A DNA stretch of 64,000 nt. Origin: Dromiciops gliroides. Taxonomy: Eukaryota; Chordata; Mammalia; Microbiotheria; Microbiotheriidae. Where the stretch lies: NCBI RefSeq assembly GCF_019393635.1, contig NC_057862.1, positions 269,156,441 through 269,220,440 of the forward strand. Reading direction: 5' to 3'. Shown in pieces: positions 10,974-22,684 of this stretch. Position numbers and translations under genes: made by a program. A model generated the notes under the pieces. That model ran no database searches. It was not told the DNA's origin and was given only the letters and a program-made list of their open reading frames with translations. Within the stretch, counting starts at the first letter, position 1. Each line of letters opens with the position of its first letter.

Positions 10974-11164
10974 GAACCCAATTAATTAAAAAGTTAACCC
11001 CCAAACATTCCATTCTTCTCATCAGAACTACATTACCAAAAAATTATATTCCATTATGTTTTTAATTTCATTAATAAAAAAACTGTGTAAATTACAGCTT
11101 CAATTGTGCCTCTTTGCCCACAAAGCCTAAACTATTTAGTTTGCTGGCCCCTGTCCTGGATTAC

Positions 11165-11995
11165 GAATCAATTATTATTTATTTATTTATTAAGTGCTTG
11201 CTATGTTGTCAGGAACTATACTAAGCTTTGGAGATTAAAAAAAAATAGTCCTTGTTTTCAATCTAATGGGGAATATGGAAACACCTATATACAAATAATA
11301 TCTATACACATAAATTGGTGAAAGTCTTTTAGAGGTAAAGCACTAAGATTAAGGACGACTGGGAAAGGCTTCTTATAGAAAGTAAGACTTTACCTAGGAC
11401 TTGAAGAAAGCCAAGGAAGCCAGAAGGCAGATATGAAAAAAGAAAGAATGCTAAGCATGGAGAACAACTAGTGAAAACATTCAAAGTCAGAAGATATGCT
11501 GACATGTGTGAGGAACAGAAAGAAGACCAGTGTCACTAGATCACAGAGAATGTGGAGAGGGTGTAAGAAGATGGGAAAAGGTAAAAATGAGAGGTGACCA
11601 GGAGCCCCTTACTGAAGGGGTATGTGTGTGATATGATCAGACTTGAGCTTTAAGAAGACTGATTTGACAGCTGAGTGAAGGTCTGGTTGGATTGGGGAAG
11701 GTCCCCAATCTGGTTGGGAAGAGGCAGGGAGACCAACCAGAAGACTACTTGCAGTAACCGTCCACATGTGAGGTGATTAGGCACTACACCATGGTGGTTA
11801 CAGGGTCACAGGAAAGGGGGTAGAGTGAGAGGATAGGAGAGATGTTATGCAGATAGAAACAAGACTTGACAACTGAATTAATAAAGTGGGGATGAGAGAG
11901 TGAAGGGTAAAGGATGACAATTCAGGTTTCAAGGCTGGCTGACCATCTTGGAGTGTAGCTATGGGGACAGAGGAGGAATAAGATGCTTCATTGAA
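11165..11995 (-). mobile_element. L2/CR1-clade LINE fragment
   Basis: In the plus strand it reads TTATTAAGTGCTTGCTATG, then GGAAAGGCTTCTTATAGAAAG and GACCAACCAGAAGAC. This is the antisense of the 3' part of the LINE whose reverse transcriptase is readable at 36321-37031. Decayed, with no ORF. Confidence 0.7.
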
Positions 11996-12052
11996 TAATA
12001 ATTAAATTGAAGAAATGAAAGGTTAAGATATTTAAGGGAATATCAATGTTTG

Positions 12053-12463
12053 TTATTGTGAAAATCCAATGAGATGTTTGTAAAGAAAACTTCAAAGCTT
12101 AAAACTATTTGATCTATTGATATTATTTGATTATTGATATTATTTGATCTATTGATATTATTTTTATCATTATCCAGACAAGTCTGGATGGAGACCCCAA
12201 AAAATGATCTTCTGTGTTTGTTGTTCCTATCATTTCATACTGTCTTGTTAAAAATCTAAGAGTTTGGGGCGGCTAGGTGGCACAGTAGATAGAGCACTGG
12301 CCCTGGAGTCAGGAGGACCTGAGTTCAAATCCAGCCTCAGACACTTAACACTTACTAGCTGTGTGACCCTGGGCAAGTCACTTAACCCCAATTGCCTCAC
12401 TTTAAAAAAAAAAAAATCTAAGAGTTTAAAGTAAAAGGTAGGGTAGTATAGTTGACAAAAGTT
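12053..12463 (+). repeat. Duplicated segment, copy B (interrupted by a SINE, no L1)
   Basis: This copy lacks the L1 and so shows the empty L1 target. It has a local expansion of TGATATTATTTGAT-like units at 12110-12164 and a SINE at 12266-12412. The match to copy A ends near GTTGACAA. Confidence 0.85.
12266..12412 (+). mobile_element. WSINE1-like SINE in duplication copy B
   Basis: Perfect 15-bp duplication AAAATCTAAGAGTTT at 12251-12265 and 12413-12427. Confidence 0.92.
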
Positions 12464-12575
12464 AAGGAAGAAAGACTGAGCTAAGCACCGAACTCTTTGA
12501 TGAAAGAAGGAGAAAGAGTGTCTGGGAGAATGACTGAATGATAAACATGGATTGAATAAACATTAAAGGAAAGGT

Positions 12576-12731
12576 GGGGGCGGCTAGGTGGCACAGTGGA
12601 TAAAGCACCGGCCCTGGATTCAGGAATCCCTGAGTTCAAATCCGGCCTCAGACACTTGACACTTACTAGCTGTGTGACCCTGGGCAAGTCACTTAACCCC
12701 TATTGCCCTGAAAAAAAAAAAAAAACACAAG
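12576..12731 (+). mobile_element. WSINE1-like SINE with TSD
   Basis: AAGGAAAGGT at 12566-12575 and 12732-12741. Full length. Confidence 0.9.
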
Positions 12732-13330
12732 AAGGAAAGGTTACTGAGTGATGCCTGTTAAGGAAAAAAGCCTGGAAATAGCAAGGGGGAAACAAGAAAT
12801 ATTCCAATACTGCCATAGTGACCAACGAATTGGAGAGGGAGGTGAGGCTGTTAATGAGTGAAAATGCAACCAGTGATGGTGGTGATTCTACCAAAATGCA
12901 CAACATGGGGCAGAGCCTATCACCGGTACAAACCTCCAATTCAAAAACTAAAGCTGGAGAAATGAGTAAACCAAAGATAATAACCAGTATAAAGAATTAC
13001 CCAAAAGGAGGCAGTAACTTCACAAGAATTGTCAGCAGAGACTTGAGAAGAAAAATGTTTTTTTCCTTAAGAACTACATGAATATTTAGTAGAAATTAAA
13101 TAAGAGAAATGTTGTGGAGTGAAGAATTAGGAGAACAAATAGCTTAGAGCAAAAAGAAGTAATCTAAGTTTACCCAAATAATGGATTCCTTGCAAACTCA
13201 AAGAGACTAAACATGAGACAGTAAGAAATATTAGAACAAAATCAAAAGATTGAAAAAGAAGAACAGTCTCAGTTATCTGATATTTTTAAAGTGAGCTTTA
13301 AACCAGTCTAAGAGATAATTTAAGAATAAT

Positions 13331-13462
13331 GGGGGGGCAGCTAGATGGCGCAGTGGATTCAGTAGTACCTGAGTTCAAATCCGGCCTCAGACACTTGACA
13401 CTTACTAGCTGTGTGACCCTGGGCAAGTAACTTAACTCCCATTGCCTGCAAAAAAAATAAAT
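13331..13462 (+). mobile_element. WSINE1-like SINE with internal deletion
   Basis: After GCGCAGTGGAT it jumps to TCAGTAGTACCTGAG, lacking about 17 bp of the head. Short flanking repeat ATAATGG. Confidence 0.85.
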
Positions 13463-13594
13463 AAATAATGGACTCTTGGAAGTCATGACTTAGGGGAAAA
13501 AATGTCCTAGAGACTGTATATTAAGGAATCATAATTGAAAGCTGCCCAGAGTTATTAGGATAAAGTAAAGGTAAAAGAATCCACTGATACCCTC

Positions 13595-13845
13595 TTTTTA
13601 AAATATAAACATTTTCATTTAAAGTTTTGCGTTTCAAATTTTATCCCTTCTTCCCTCCCTAAGGCAGTAAGCAAAAAGATATAGGTTATACATGTGCAAT
13701 TATGTAAAACATTACCATAGTAGTCATTTTATACAAGAAAACTTAAACAAAAGAAAAAAATGAAAGAAAACAAAAAATAACATGCTTCAGTCTGTGTTAA
13801 ATCAATATTAGTTCTTTCTTTGGAGGTGGATAGTATGCTCACAGA
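13595..13845 (-). mobile_element. 5'-truncated L1 3' UTR
   Basis: The plus strand reads CAAATTTTATCCCTTCTTCCC, then TACACATG-like and TTCTTTGGAGGTGGATAG, the antisense of the L1 3' end (compare 24600-24890). Confidence 0.75.
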
Positions 13846-14327
13846 AATGTCATAGCGAAAATCCAGAGCTCCAACATCAAATAAGAAATACTACAAGTTC
13901 AAACACCAAGGAACTACAGTCTGGATCACACAAGACCAGATGGCTTCTATCATAAATGACTGATCTTAGAATACAATATTCCAAAAGGCAAGATAGGGTT
14001 GTAATTTTACCATGAAAAGCTGAAACTAATCCTATAGAAGGGAAAAAAAGGATTTTTTAATGGAATAGAAGACTTTCAAGAATTTCTGATGAAAAACCAG
14101 AACTGACAAGGAGGCAAAAAGTGAAAATAAACAAATCAACAGAAACTTCTAATTGACCTTTCTAAGGTAAATTTATTTGAGCAACTGGAAAGAGCTATAT
14201 GATGATGGAATACTAACATTCTAGTAGGAGAAGAATAAAAAAGTGTACCTTCAAAACCTTGAATGAGTCAAATAGGAAAACAGGTGATTTGATGCTGTTC
14301 TGAGGGTGTTAAAAGAGGAAAGGAAAG

Positions 14328-14465
14328 GGGCAGCTAGGTGGCACAGTGGATAAAGCACCAGCCCTGGATTCAGGAGGACCTGAGTTCAAATCCAGCCTCA
14401 GACACCTGACACTAGCTCTGTGACCCTGGGCAAGTCACTTAACCCCCATTGTCAAGAAAAAAAAA
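14328..14465 (+). mobile_element. WSINE1-like SINE with TSD
   Basis: AGAGGAAAGGAAAG at 14314-14327 and 14466-14479. A small deletion removes CTTACT before AGCT. Confidence 0.92.
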
Positions 14466-15046
14466 AGAGGAAAGGAAAGTGAGGGTAAGGTAATAGAGTA
14501 CTGTGTGGAGGAATTTGCTAGTTTTCCTAATTGATGTGTGAGAGAAGATATACAAACATGGAGGAAGGAGCAGGGGAGAAGGTATCATATAAACCAAACT
14601 CTTATCTGAAACAAGAGAAGACTAGCTGAACACAGAGTTTGATGCAGAAACACAACAGTATCAGCAGTTAATTAAGGAGGGATGGATAGGGCGGTTAAGA
14701 GGGAGTTTAACAGTGGAGAGGGAGTAGTAGCCCAATTAAAACAAACTTCCTCATCCTGAAAAGAAGGGATTAAAAGGGGAAAAAAGAAACCAGAATACAC
14801 AATAGAAATTGGAAAATGGCTGGACAAATAGTAGTATATCAAAGTAATAAAATATTATTTTGCTGTATGACAAAAAAGAACATTTTAGAGATTCCTAAGG
14901 AGCATGAACATCTATACAAGGACAACAACATTGTAAAGAGAAGTATCTTTGAAAGACTTAAGAATCCATATCAATATAATGGCCAACTATTTCTCTAGAG
15001 GACATAAAGCATGCTACCCCACACCACCTGACAAGAAGTGATACTC

Positions 15047-15209
15047 GGGGCAGGTGGCGCAGTGAATATAGCACAGGTCCTGGAGTCAGGAGGACCTGAG
15101 TTCAAATCCGACCTCAGACACTTGACACTTACTAGCTGTGTGACCTTGGGCAAGTCACTTAATCCCAACTGCCTCACCCAAAAAAACCCCCCCAAAACAA
15201 ATAAACAAA
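15047..15209 (+). mobile_element. WSINE1-like SINE with TSD
   Basis: AAGAAGTGATACTC at 15033-15046 and 15210-15223. Confidence 0.92.
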
Positions 15210-15254
15210 AAGAAGTGATACTCAAGGTGCAAAAACAGACATACCCTTTTGGGT

Positions 15255-15600
15255 AACTTTGTAGAAGACAGTTTTAGTTGAAGGATAATGTTGAAAGCTA
15301 AACTACAGAAGATTTAAAAGAGAAAGAAAAGAGGCCATAGAGGAGTGCAGATGGCCTTCTCAAGAAATGTAATCATAAAAAGGAGAGATATAGAAAGACA
15401 ACTATTGGGGAAGGGTCAAGTAAGGATTTTTAAGGATAGAGGAGACATAGACCTGTTTGGAGGCAACAAGGAAGGAGCCAATAAGGGGAGGGTAATTTGC
15501 TGCAGAATACAGAAGGTACACATAGAGAAGGTTGCCCTGGCAAGGAGAAAGGGTACTTTTTCATCTGAAACTGGAGCAAAGATCAAAATCAAAGCCAAGA
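15255..15600 (-). mobile_element. L2/CR1-clade LINE fragment
   Basis: Plus-strand text AGACAGTTTTAGTTGAAGG, GGGTAATTTGCTGCAGAATAC and GGTTGCCCTGGCAAGGAGAA corresponds to antisense LINE sequence 5' of the reverse transcriptase region. Confidence 0.65.
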
Positions 15601-15755
15601 GTCAGAAAATCTGGATTCTAATCTCAGCTCTGACTCTTGCCTAAGGTCATGAAACTAGCAAGCGCTCTAACTTCTCTGAACCTTTAGTTTTATCAGCTAC
15701 AAAATAAGATGACCTCTCAGGTCTCTTCCAAGCTATTTACACCATGATTCTAAAG
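15600..15755 (+). mobile_element. MIR-like SINE remnant
   Basis: AATCTCAGCTCTGACTCTTG, then AACTTCTCTGAACC and GACCTCTCAGGTCTCTTCCAA. Confidence 0.6.
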
Positions 15756-16135
15756 CATTCAAAAAACAAGCATATTCTACTTCAACAAGAGTATGAATTA
15801 ATATCTAAGTCAGCATTTTTTAAAACGAGGATTTTACCATAAACATTTAAAAGGAAGATGTATTCAGGTCCATTATTTTTAAATTTTAAAACAAAACTAC
15901 ACAGAAACAAAAAAAGGTCTTTGAGCTTAAAATAATTCCAATTTCCAACCAGTAAAAAATAGTTCATCTGCAATGTTAAAACACAACAGTACTAAGCCTA
16001 CTATTCTTCCAAAATTAACTTCTGTAAAGTCTATTAAATATTTTCCTATAGTAGGGACAGGATCCAGGTGCAACAATTACATAAGATTACTATTTGATAC
16101 TACTTGTGATCTCATAAACTTGGAAAATTTATCTT

Positions 16136-16277
16136 TTTTTTTTGTGAGGCAATTGGGGTTAAGTGACTTGCCCAGGGTCACACAGCTAGTAAGTGTTAAG
16201 TGTCTGAGGCTGCATTTGAACTCAGGTCCTCCTGACTCCAGGGCTAGTGCTCTATCCACTGACACCTAGCTACCCCC
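16136..16277 (-). mobile_element. WSINE1-like SINE with TSD
   Basis: GAAAATTTATCTT at 16123-16135 and 16278-16290. Confidence 0.92.
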
Positions 16278-16337
16278 GAAAATTTATCTTGGAGTGAGTA
16301 TGTCATTAAAGTGAAAAAGTTTCAAAAACAGCACTGA

Positions 16338-16491
16338 CGGGCAGCTAGATGGCACAGTGGTAAAGCGCCAGCCCTGGAGTCAGGAGTACCTGAGTTCAAG
16401 TCTGGCCTCAGACACTTGACACTTACTAGCTGAGTGACCCTGGGCAAGTCACTTAATCCTCACTGCCCTGCAAAAAAAAAAAAAAAAAAAA
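16338..16491 (+). mobile_element. WSINE1-like SINE with TSD
   Basis: AGCACTGA at 16330-16337 and 16492-16499. Long A tail (about 21 A). Confidence 0.9.
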
Positions 16492-16499
16492 AGCACTGA

Positions 16500-17600
16500 G
16501 ATCAGAATAATCCATGGGGACTTCAAATGATGAGGTAAATAAACATATCCATTCCCTCTGAATTTATTTGTATCTGGTATTATACTATTCAGTCTGAAAA
16601 AAACTATATAAAAGAAAACAATTTTTATGAGCAAGTGAATAAAGTAGTAGATGATGACCAACAAAATTTCAAACTCATTTTTTCTTCTCTAAGTAAGTCA
16701 ATGTAATTTTTCAAAATTATATCCATCTTGCTAGTTTGTGGACACTAAGTAAACAAGTGTGTTCAAGTAAACAAAGAGTACCAAAGAACTATCGAGACTT
16801 TTTGGCCTTTTGGGTATCAGAATTCTTAAATTTTACAAAGACTTCTGAAACAATTTCAACCGTCTGAAAATGGGAAACACTTTAAGAACAGCCATATATC
16901 TATACAGTTATCTATCTATATGGCCTAAAGAGAATTATTAATACTATAAATATTTTAGGTCCAAGATATTACTCTTGCAGGACACTTTTTGAACCCTATG
17001 TTTCACCCAAATGATTGGAATTTATCAGTGCAGATTCCTATAAGGCAAGAAGATCAAATATATAATATTTTCCATTTAGAGATACTCAAAATACTAAATA
17101 TTTTTACCATGTTCTCTAAGATAAATTCAATTTTTTTAAATAGTCAAACAACAGTTTAACAAAGGATTACATACATGGATATTGAAGTTTTTATTGGAAA
17201 AAACTAGACCTTCCACAAAAAATATCATATTTAAATGATTCCAAACTATAATTTTAGTTGCATTAAATAATTTACCTGTCCTTTATCACAACCTTTTTTT
17301 TTCCTATGACTAAAGAACTGAGGCAGTTAACTAAGTGAAGCTTAATAATGCTGTCACTACCTGTAATGAGAAGGATTACAGAATTCACAATTCCAAAACT
17401 ATGCATCTGTTTGGTTCACTTTGCCCCTAGTAAGTATCAATCTCCTAAGTTACCAATGTATGTTTATAAATATTTTCTTGTGTTTAACCATTTATTTTTC
17501 TCTGTACCACATCACTCAAATCTTTTCTCAAAAATATTCATTCATAGGAAAAAACAAGCTGCTTCTGAATTGAATCTGTTCTATTAATAACAGCTTTCAT
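16500..17600. other. Intronic sequence, nothing recognised
   Basis: AT-rich and free of recognisable recent repeats. It is one of the larger repeat-poor blocks in the window, close to the RALGAPA1 promoter. Confidence 0.5.
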
Positions 17601-17604
17601 AATT

Positions 17605-17845
17605 AACACTGACACTTAGAAAAAACACTTTAAGGTTTGAAGAATACTGACTGCATTCATTGTCTCATTTGATCTTCCCAAAATCATAATCCTATTTTAC
17701 AAATAAGGAAAGTGAGGCTAGGACAGCAACTACACCACCTCCCCAATGCCACAGAACTAAATAGTATCAGAGGCAACATATGGACATAGGTCTTGCCAAC
17801 AAGTCCAACGCTCTAGACACTCTGACTTCCCCTCTACACATCTAT
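17605..17845 (-). mobile_element. MIR remnant
   Basis: The plus strand reads CACTTTAAGGTTTGAAG, CTCATTTGATCTTCC, then TTTTACAAATAAGGAAAGTGAGGC, the antisense of MIR. Confidence 0.7.
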
Positions 17846-18779
17846 GTAGAGCTTTAACATTTATTAAAGTGTTTGGCATCTCTTTTATATTTCCATCCTG
17901 AAAGATGTCTAAGATTCAGATTTTAAATACAGATTATCAACTGTCTTCTGTAAAAAATGCTTATTAAATTATTAAATAATTGGTCATCGAATTTCTCACT
18001 GTAAGAACAAAAGCCAAAAGAGTCAACTACCTCAAATGTGGGGTTGAACTCTACATTAGCAGTAAATATTGCATTTTTTATATTGTACAAGTAAACCTTA
18101 CTTTTAAAAACTGGGTCAAATACTGCCAAACACCTAGAAGTCATGATTTAACCATGTACCCAAAACACAGTTGATGTCCTGTTTGGTGTCCCAGCATTAA
18201 TAAAGGTAATGACAGACCATCTAATTTAAAACAAACAAAAACCTAACACAAAAATTTCTAAAACATCTCATTAACTCAAAGAAGCAAACTTCTTTTGAAC
18301 CGAAGATCTGTTTTGGAAGGGAATGACAATCTTCCTTCTAATGCTAAGGGTGATGTGAAATAAAGTGCCCCAGAATTAACAGTTGGGAGGAGCCCTTTCA
18401 CAAGAGAACTATGGGCATCACCCACTTATCGTAGAGTTATACACGGCTGACCCCTCCGAGATCCTCCTCAGTCAAGAAGCTTAAAATGGAAGATAAAAGG
18501 ATGATTATCATCTTATAGGAGTAAAAGAAAAAGGTTATTTTAGTACTTCGTTTCCCTTGAATGGAGATGACAGTAGTTAGAACATCTGGTAAACATATCA
18601 ATATCCAAATCCCCAAAAGTACTCCTGACAGTATCTAAGATTATGTATATATTACTTTACATAAGTAATCAACATAGTCAACACCAAAAATGCGTGAGGC
18701 CCTGTACGGAACTCCAAATACCACCTTATATTAATGCTCCACATAACTTCGGTCTTTGCCAAGTCTTCCCTCCCCAAGA
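17846..18779. other. Repeat-poor flank of the RALGAPA1 island, nothing recognised
   Basis: No ORF, RNA gene or mobile element seen. Lies just inside intron 1. Confidence 0.5.
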
Positions 18780-18843
18780 TGAGCAGTGCCCCCCCTCCTC
18801 GGTGCCCCACCCCCACCTCCCACGGGACGCCCGGACCAGGCTA

Positions 18844-19383
<540 letters not shown>

Positions 19384-19629
19384 CTACTGCAGTTCCCCGC
19401 CTCAGGCTGGGGGCGGGGGTGCGGTTGGGGGGGAAAGGCCGAGACCTAGAGGGGCGGAGGCGGAGACGGAGGCGGAGGTCCGCAGCCACAGCAGCCCCCT
19501 CCCTCCGCTCTCCCTAGGGCCCCCTAAAGGTTAAAGGCTTCTTCGGTACCGCCCACTGAGCAGCGCCAGAACTGGAAACTAAGAGCTGCGATAGGGTTTC
19601 ACGACTCTGCCGTCGGTGGCGAATGGTGC

Positions 19630-19639
19630 CCATAGCAAC
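19630..19639 (-). promoter_or_regulatory. RFX X-box half-site (GTTGCTATGG on the minus strand)
   Basis: CCATAGCAAC on the plus strand is the reverse complement of GTTGCTATGG, close to the RFX X-box half-site GTTGCCATGG. It sits about 590 bp upstream of the RALGAPA1 ATG, at the outer edge of the CpG island. Motif match only. Confidence 0.4.
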
Positions 19640-19662
19640 AGCCTTCTGTCGTCACTGATCTC

Positions 19663-19670
19663 TTACGTCA
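19663..19670. promoter_or_regulatory. CREB/ATF-like site (TTACGTCA)
   Basis: This is one mismatch from the palindromic CRE TGACGTCA and matches C/EBP-ATF composite sites. It is 24 bp from the X-box-like site, so the two could form a distal promoter module. Motif match only. Confidence 0.45.
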
Positions 19671-19700
19671 TGCCAGCGTGAGGTCATATCGGTCTTTTGC

Positions 19701-20100
19701 ACATATTTGGTTTTCTGTGGTGGTGTGCCCAGCCAAAGGAGAAACAAAGATCGTTCTGGAAGATAAATAACTCCTTCTAAGTAAAGTGCTGCCTTCTGAC
19801 CATTAATAGTAGATACATTTTATTTTAGGGATGATCTGTCTCTCCACTATCTTCTTGCCCCCTTGGCAAAAGATGACTCTTCAAAACCTCAAAACAGAAT
19901 GTGAGGATATATTGGATGTCAAATCAAAGAATACTGATTAGGCCAGGCCTTCATTTTCTGTCTTCATTCACAGATTTATAGATTAGATATACAGATGTAT
20001 CTTGCTCAGAATGAAGTTTTTTTCAAAGTTTGAAATTATTTTGAACATTTTTAGAATAAACTATATTGCACTTGGTTAAAAGTACTTTGCAAGTCATAAT
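19701..20100. other. Upstream flank of RALGAPA1, nothing recognised
   Basis: AT-rich sequence outside the CpG island. Confidence 0.5.
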
Positions 20101-20104
20101 CATG

Positions 20105-20291
20105 TTGCCAGAGCTATAGAATTTTAGTGGTGAAAAGGAATTTAGAACTTATCTATTCTACCTTGCCTATCATTTCACAGATTAGGAAACTGAGGCAGAT
20201 AGCGATTAAGTGATTTGCCCAGGGTCATACAGCTGTGGTAGAATTGTTAACCCAGGTTTTTTGATTCCAGGTCCACAACTCTGTCCTCTAT
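20105..20291 (-). mobile_element. MIR remnant
   Basis: CACAGATTAGGAAACTGAGGC, then AAGTGATTTGCCCAGGGTCA is antisense MIR. Confidence 0.75.
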
Positions 20292-20475
20292 ACCAGAGCT
20301 TTTTAAACTTTTTCCACTCTTGACCCCTTTTTGCCTGAGAAATTTTAAGGGAACCCTGGGTATATAGGTATATAGAATAGTTATTCATAACCTTTTACTG
20401 TTGCCAAATTTTTCATGACCCCCACATTCAGTGATGCAACCCCATATAGGGTTGCGACCCCGAGTTTAAGAAGGT
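20292..20475 (+). mobile_element. Small hAT-type nonautonomous transposon remnant
   Basis: It begins CAGAGCTTTTTAAACTTTTT and ends GGGTTGCGACCCCGAGTTTAAGAAGG. The near-inverse ends (AAACTTTTT / TTTAAGAAG) and the GGTTGCGACCC core are typical of common mammalian hAT MITEs. Inserted next to a MIR. Confidence 0.6.
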
Positions 20476-20529
20476 AGGCACTTTACCACAGCTGTTTCTC
20501 ATGTTGCCTTTTACAGATTTTCATTTTAC

Positions 20530-21370
20530 AGATGAGAAAACTGTCAAAACTGAACTCATTGCTTCCTGACACCACCCCCACCCCACCCCCCCCACCCCCA
20601 TACACACACATTTCCTATTCCCAAGGGCCCTACGATTCTACCAGTCCCTCTGACTTTTCACCTAGATATATCTATCATCCTTCACTCCTTTCTCTCTCAT
20701 CCCCTCAATCAGTTGCAAAGGCCTATTGACATCTTTCTTCAATACTAGCCCTATTGTAATAGACTTCTGGTTGGTCATCTTGCCTCAAGTCTTTCTCCAC
20801 TCCAATCTATCTTCTACTCAGGCACCCAAGTGATTTTCCTAAAGCAAAGATCCAACCTTGTCACCCCCCATTCAATAAACTTCAGTGGCTCTGTCTTCCA
20901 GGTTCAAATATAAAATCCTTGGTTTTTCAAAACCCTTCATAACCCTCTACCCTGTCTTCTTATCCCTTACACATACTCTTTGAACAAGTTCCCCTGAACT
21001 TTTTGTTGTTGTTGTTTTTGCTGTTCTTCAAACAAGTCACTCCAACTCTTGCCTCCAAGCATTTTCACTGACTCTTCCCCACATCTTCATCTCTGCCTCC
21101 TGGTCTCCTTCGAGTCCCAACTAAAATACCACTTTCTACAGAAAGCCTTTCCCAATCGTTAATTCTAGTACCTTCCTTCTTATGACCGTTTTCTTTTTAA
21201 CCAGCATAGAGCTTGTTTGTGCATAGCTTGTTTGCATGTTGTCTCCTCTCATTAGGCTGTGAGCTTCCTGAAAGCAGGGACTGTCTTTTGGCTTTCTTTG
21301 TATCCCCATTGCTTTGCACAAGGTCTGGGATATTGTGGGTGCTTAATAATGTATATTGACTAATTACAAT
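20530..21370 (+). mobile_element. L2-type LINE 3' region
   Basis: Text in L2 order: AAGTGATTTTCCTAAAGC, CTTCAGTGGCTCTGTCTTCC, AAAATCCTTGG, GAAAGCCTTTCCCAATC, CATAGCTTGTTTGCATGTTG, GGGACTGTCTTTTGGC, GTGGGTGCTTAATAATGTAT. A CCCCACC-rich stretch is at 20570-20600. No open ORF. Confidence 0.8.
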
Positions 21371-21389
21371 ACAGATTATGATCATTCAC

Positions 21390-21700
21390 TGAGTTGCTTG
21401 GTTGTTGTCCTTCATTCTCAAAGGGGACCAAAATTACAGCACAATGTGGAATTCAAGTTACAATGTATCTGACTGTGGCTGAGCAGACAAGCTCTGAATG
21501 CTCTACCACAAGGTGTGGCACAAATAGTCTTTGTGAACATTTGGGGTGGATTCTCTAAATGTGTGTATTTCTCATTTCGTTTGAACTACTTCAGTTTTGC
21601 TTTGCTCATAGAGTACAGCAGCTTCTGTGGTGAGGGCATGCCGTGCTGAGCAGTCCTGTGCCAGTGTCTCCCATGTCACATAATCAATTCCAAATTGTTG
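21390..21700 (-). mobile_element. RTE-like LINE/SINE tail fragment
   Basis: The plus strand has TTGTTGTCCTTCATTCTCAAA; its inverse (GAATGAAGGACAAC) is a 3' tail common in marsupial repeats. The body (CTGACTGTGGCTGAGCAGAC, CATTTGGGGTGGATTCTC) is a known high-copy marsupial sequence; I cannot name the family with certainty. Confidence 0.5.
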
Positions 21701-22115
21701 TTATTCCATGAAACCCACAGTATAACAGCATCCTGCCAGAAAAGGGAACCATTTTCATTTGAATTGTCTTAGGAAGATTCTGAAGATCTGCTGGCAGACA
21801 CTGAGGTCCTTTCCCAAAACAAAGTGCCAAGCATTCAAACTCTACTGCGGAGAGTGCAGCTCCAATGGGCTGACCACATTGTTTGAATTCCAAACACGCA
21901 CTTGCCTAAAACACTATATTATAGAGAACTAACAAAGGGCAAGCGCTCACCTGGTGGTCAGAAAAAGAAATACAAGGACACCCTCAAAATGATTCAATTA
22001 AACAGACATGTGAGGCAGTCTGCCAAACGCTGGGCATATGCCATAATTCAATACTTCAACAGTTCTACGAGTACTCACACCACTAGCACAAATTGCAACC
22101 CCTCCTTGCTGTAGG
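21701..22115 (+). pseudogene. LINE reverse-transcriptase C-terminus fragment
   Basis: The plus-strand reading from 21902 gives LPKTLYYRELTKGKRSPGGQ and then KYKDTLK. This is the conserved tail of endonuclease/RT LINE polyproteins found in many animal genomes. The upstream 21780-21890 DNA resembles the region before it (RWADHI-like), out of frame. Decayed, no catalytic residues present. Confidence 0.6.
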
Positions 22116-22484
22116 AGATAAGAATTCAGTTAATTTGTCAAAAAATCACAAAGTCTAGTGGCCAAACTAATAATAATGCCATGCATCTCTTTATAGTCAG
22201 AGGCTGGTCCAGTGATGATAATCTGTTATCTTGCCTGTACTTTTCAGCATACAAGTCAGAGTTTACCCTTTACTGGCATGACCTTTGAGAAACCAGGGTA
22301 ACCACTGTCATTATTAGACATTGGAATAGAATTTGAATGAAAAGTACACTAGAGCTACAAAAGTGAAATAAGACACAAGCATGGAACAGAGAATAGTGTA
22401 CACAAATAACAGCGATGCAAGGCAGATTATAGTAAGTAAAAAACTGCAGGTGTAATGCTATAATAAATAGCATTTATCATGGGA
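22116..22484. other. Nothing recognised
   Basis: No ORF or repeat identified by eye. Confidence 0.4.
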
Positions 22485-22680
22485 GAAAATACCTTTAGCT
22501 AGGTGGAAATCAAGAAAAAATTCATGAAGGAGGCAGCACCTAAATTATGCTCTGAAGGAATCAAGGGATTTCAGCAAGTGGAGTTGAGCTATAGGGGATT
22601 CCATTTCAGCCATGGGGCATGAGTACAGGACAAAGGAAGATAGGACTAGGGGTATTACACAATGAATTTGGGCTGGAACA
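22485..22680 (-). mobile_element. L2/CR1-clade LINE fragment
   Basis: TTCATGAAGGAGGCAGCACC and CCATGGGGCATGAGTACAGG fit the antisense of the same LINE 3' region as at 11380-11480. Confidence 0.55.
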
Positions 22681-22684
22681 TTAT

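Larger units (their letters stand above)
9426..11153 (+). mobile_element. hAT-type DNA transposon with matching terminal inverted repeats
   Basis: The left end CAGGGGTCAGCAAACT (9426-9441) is the inverse of the right end AGTTTGCTGGCCCCTG (11138-11153), with one mismatch in 16. Inside, TAAATAAAGTTTCGTTGCAAC (9585-9605), GCCACACTCATTTAC and CACAAAGCCTAAACTATTTAG (11119-11138) match a nonautonomous mammalian hAT family I know by sequence but will not name. The interior holds L1 and SINE insertions. No 8-bp duplication is discernible. No transposase ORF. Confidence 0.75.
12820..15000 (+). mobile_element. Old L1/HAL1-like element, interrupted
   Basis: Segments in order recall L1 ORF1: 13080-13590 (AAAGAATCCACTGAT resembles 3729-3740 of the intact L1) and 13846-14160 (TATTCCAAAAGGCAAGATAG, GACTTTCAAGAATTTCTGATG). 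The ORF2 3' end follows directly at 14810-14930 (ATGGCTGGACAAATAGTAG). The jump from ORF1 to the end of ORF2 is the HAL1 layout, or a deletion. SINEs at 13331, 14328 and 15047 and an antisense L1 tail at 13595 interrupt it or abut its 3' end. Confidence 0.55.

Noticed and set aside
21390..22115. A cellular gene, suggested by the readable peptide near 21902
   Set aside because: The peptide is the conserved tail of a LINE polyprotein, and no exon structure is present.
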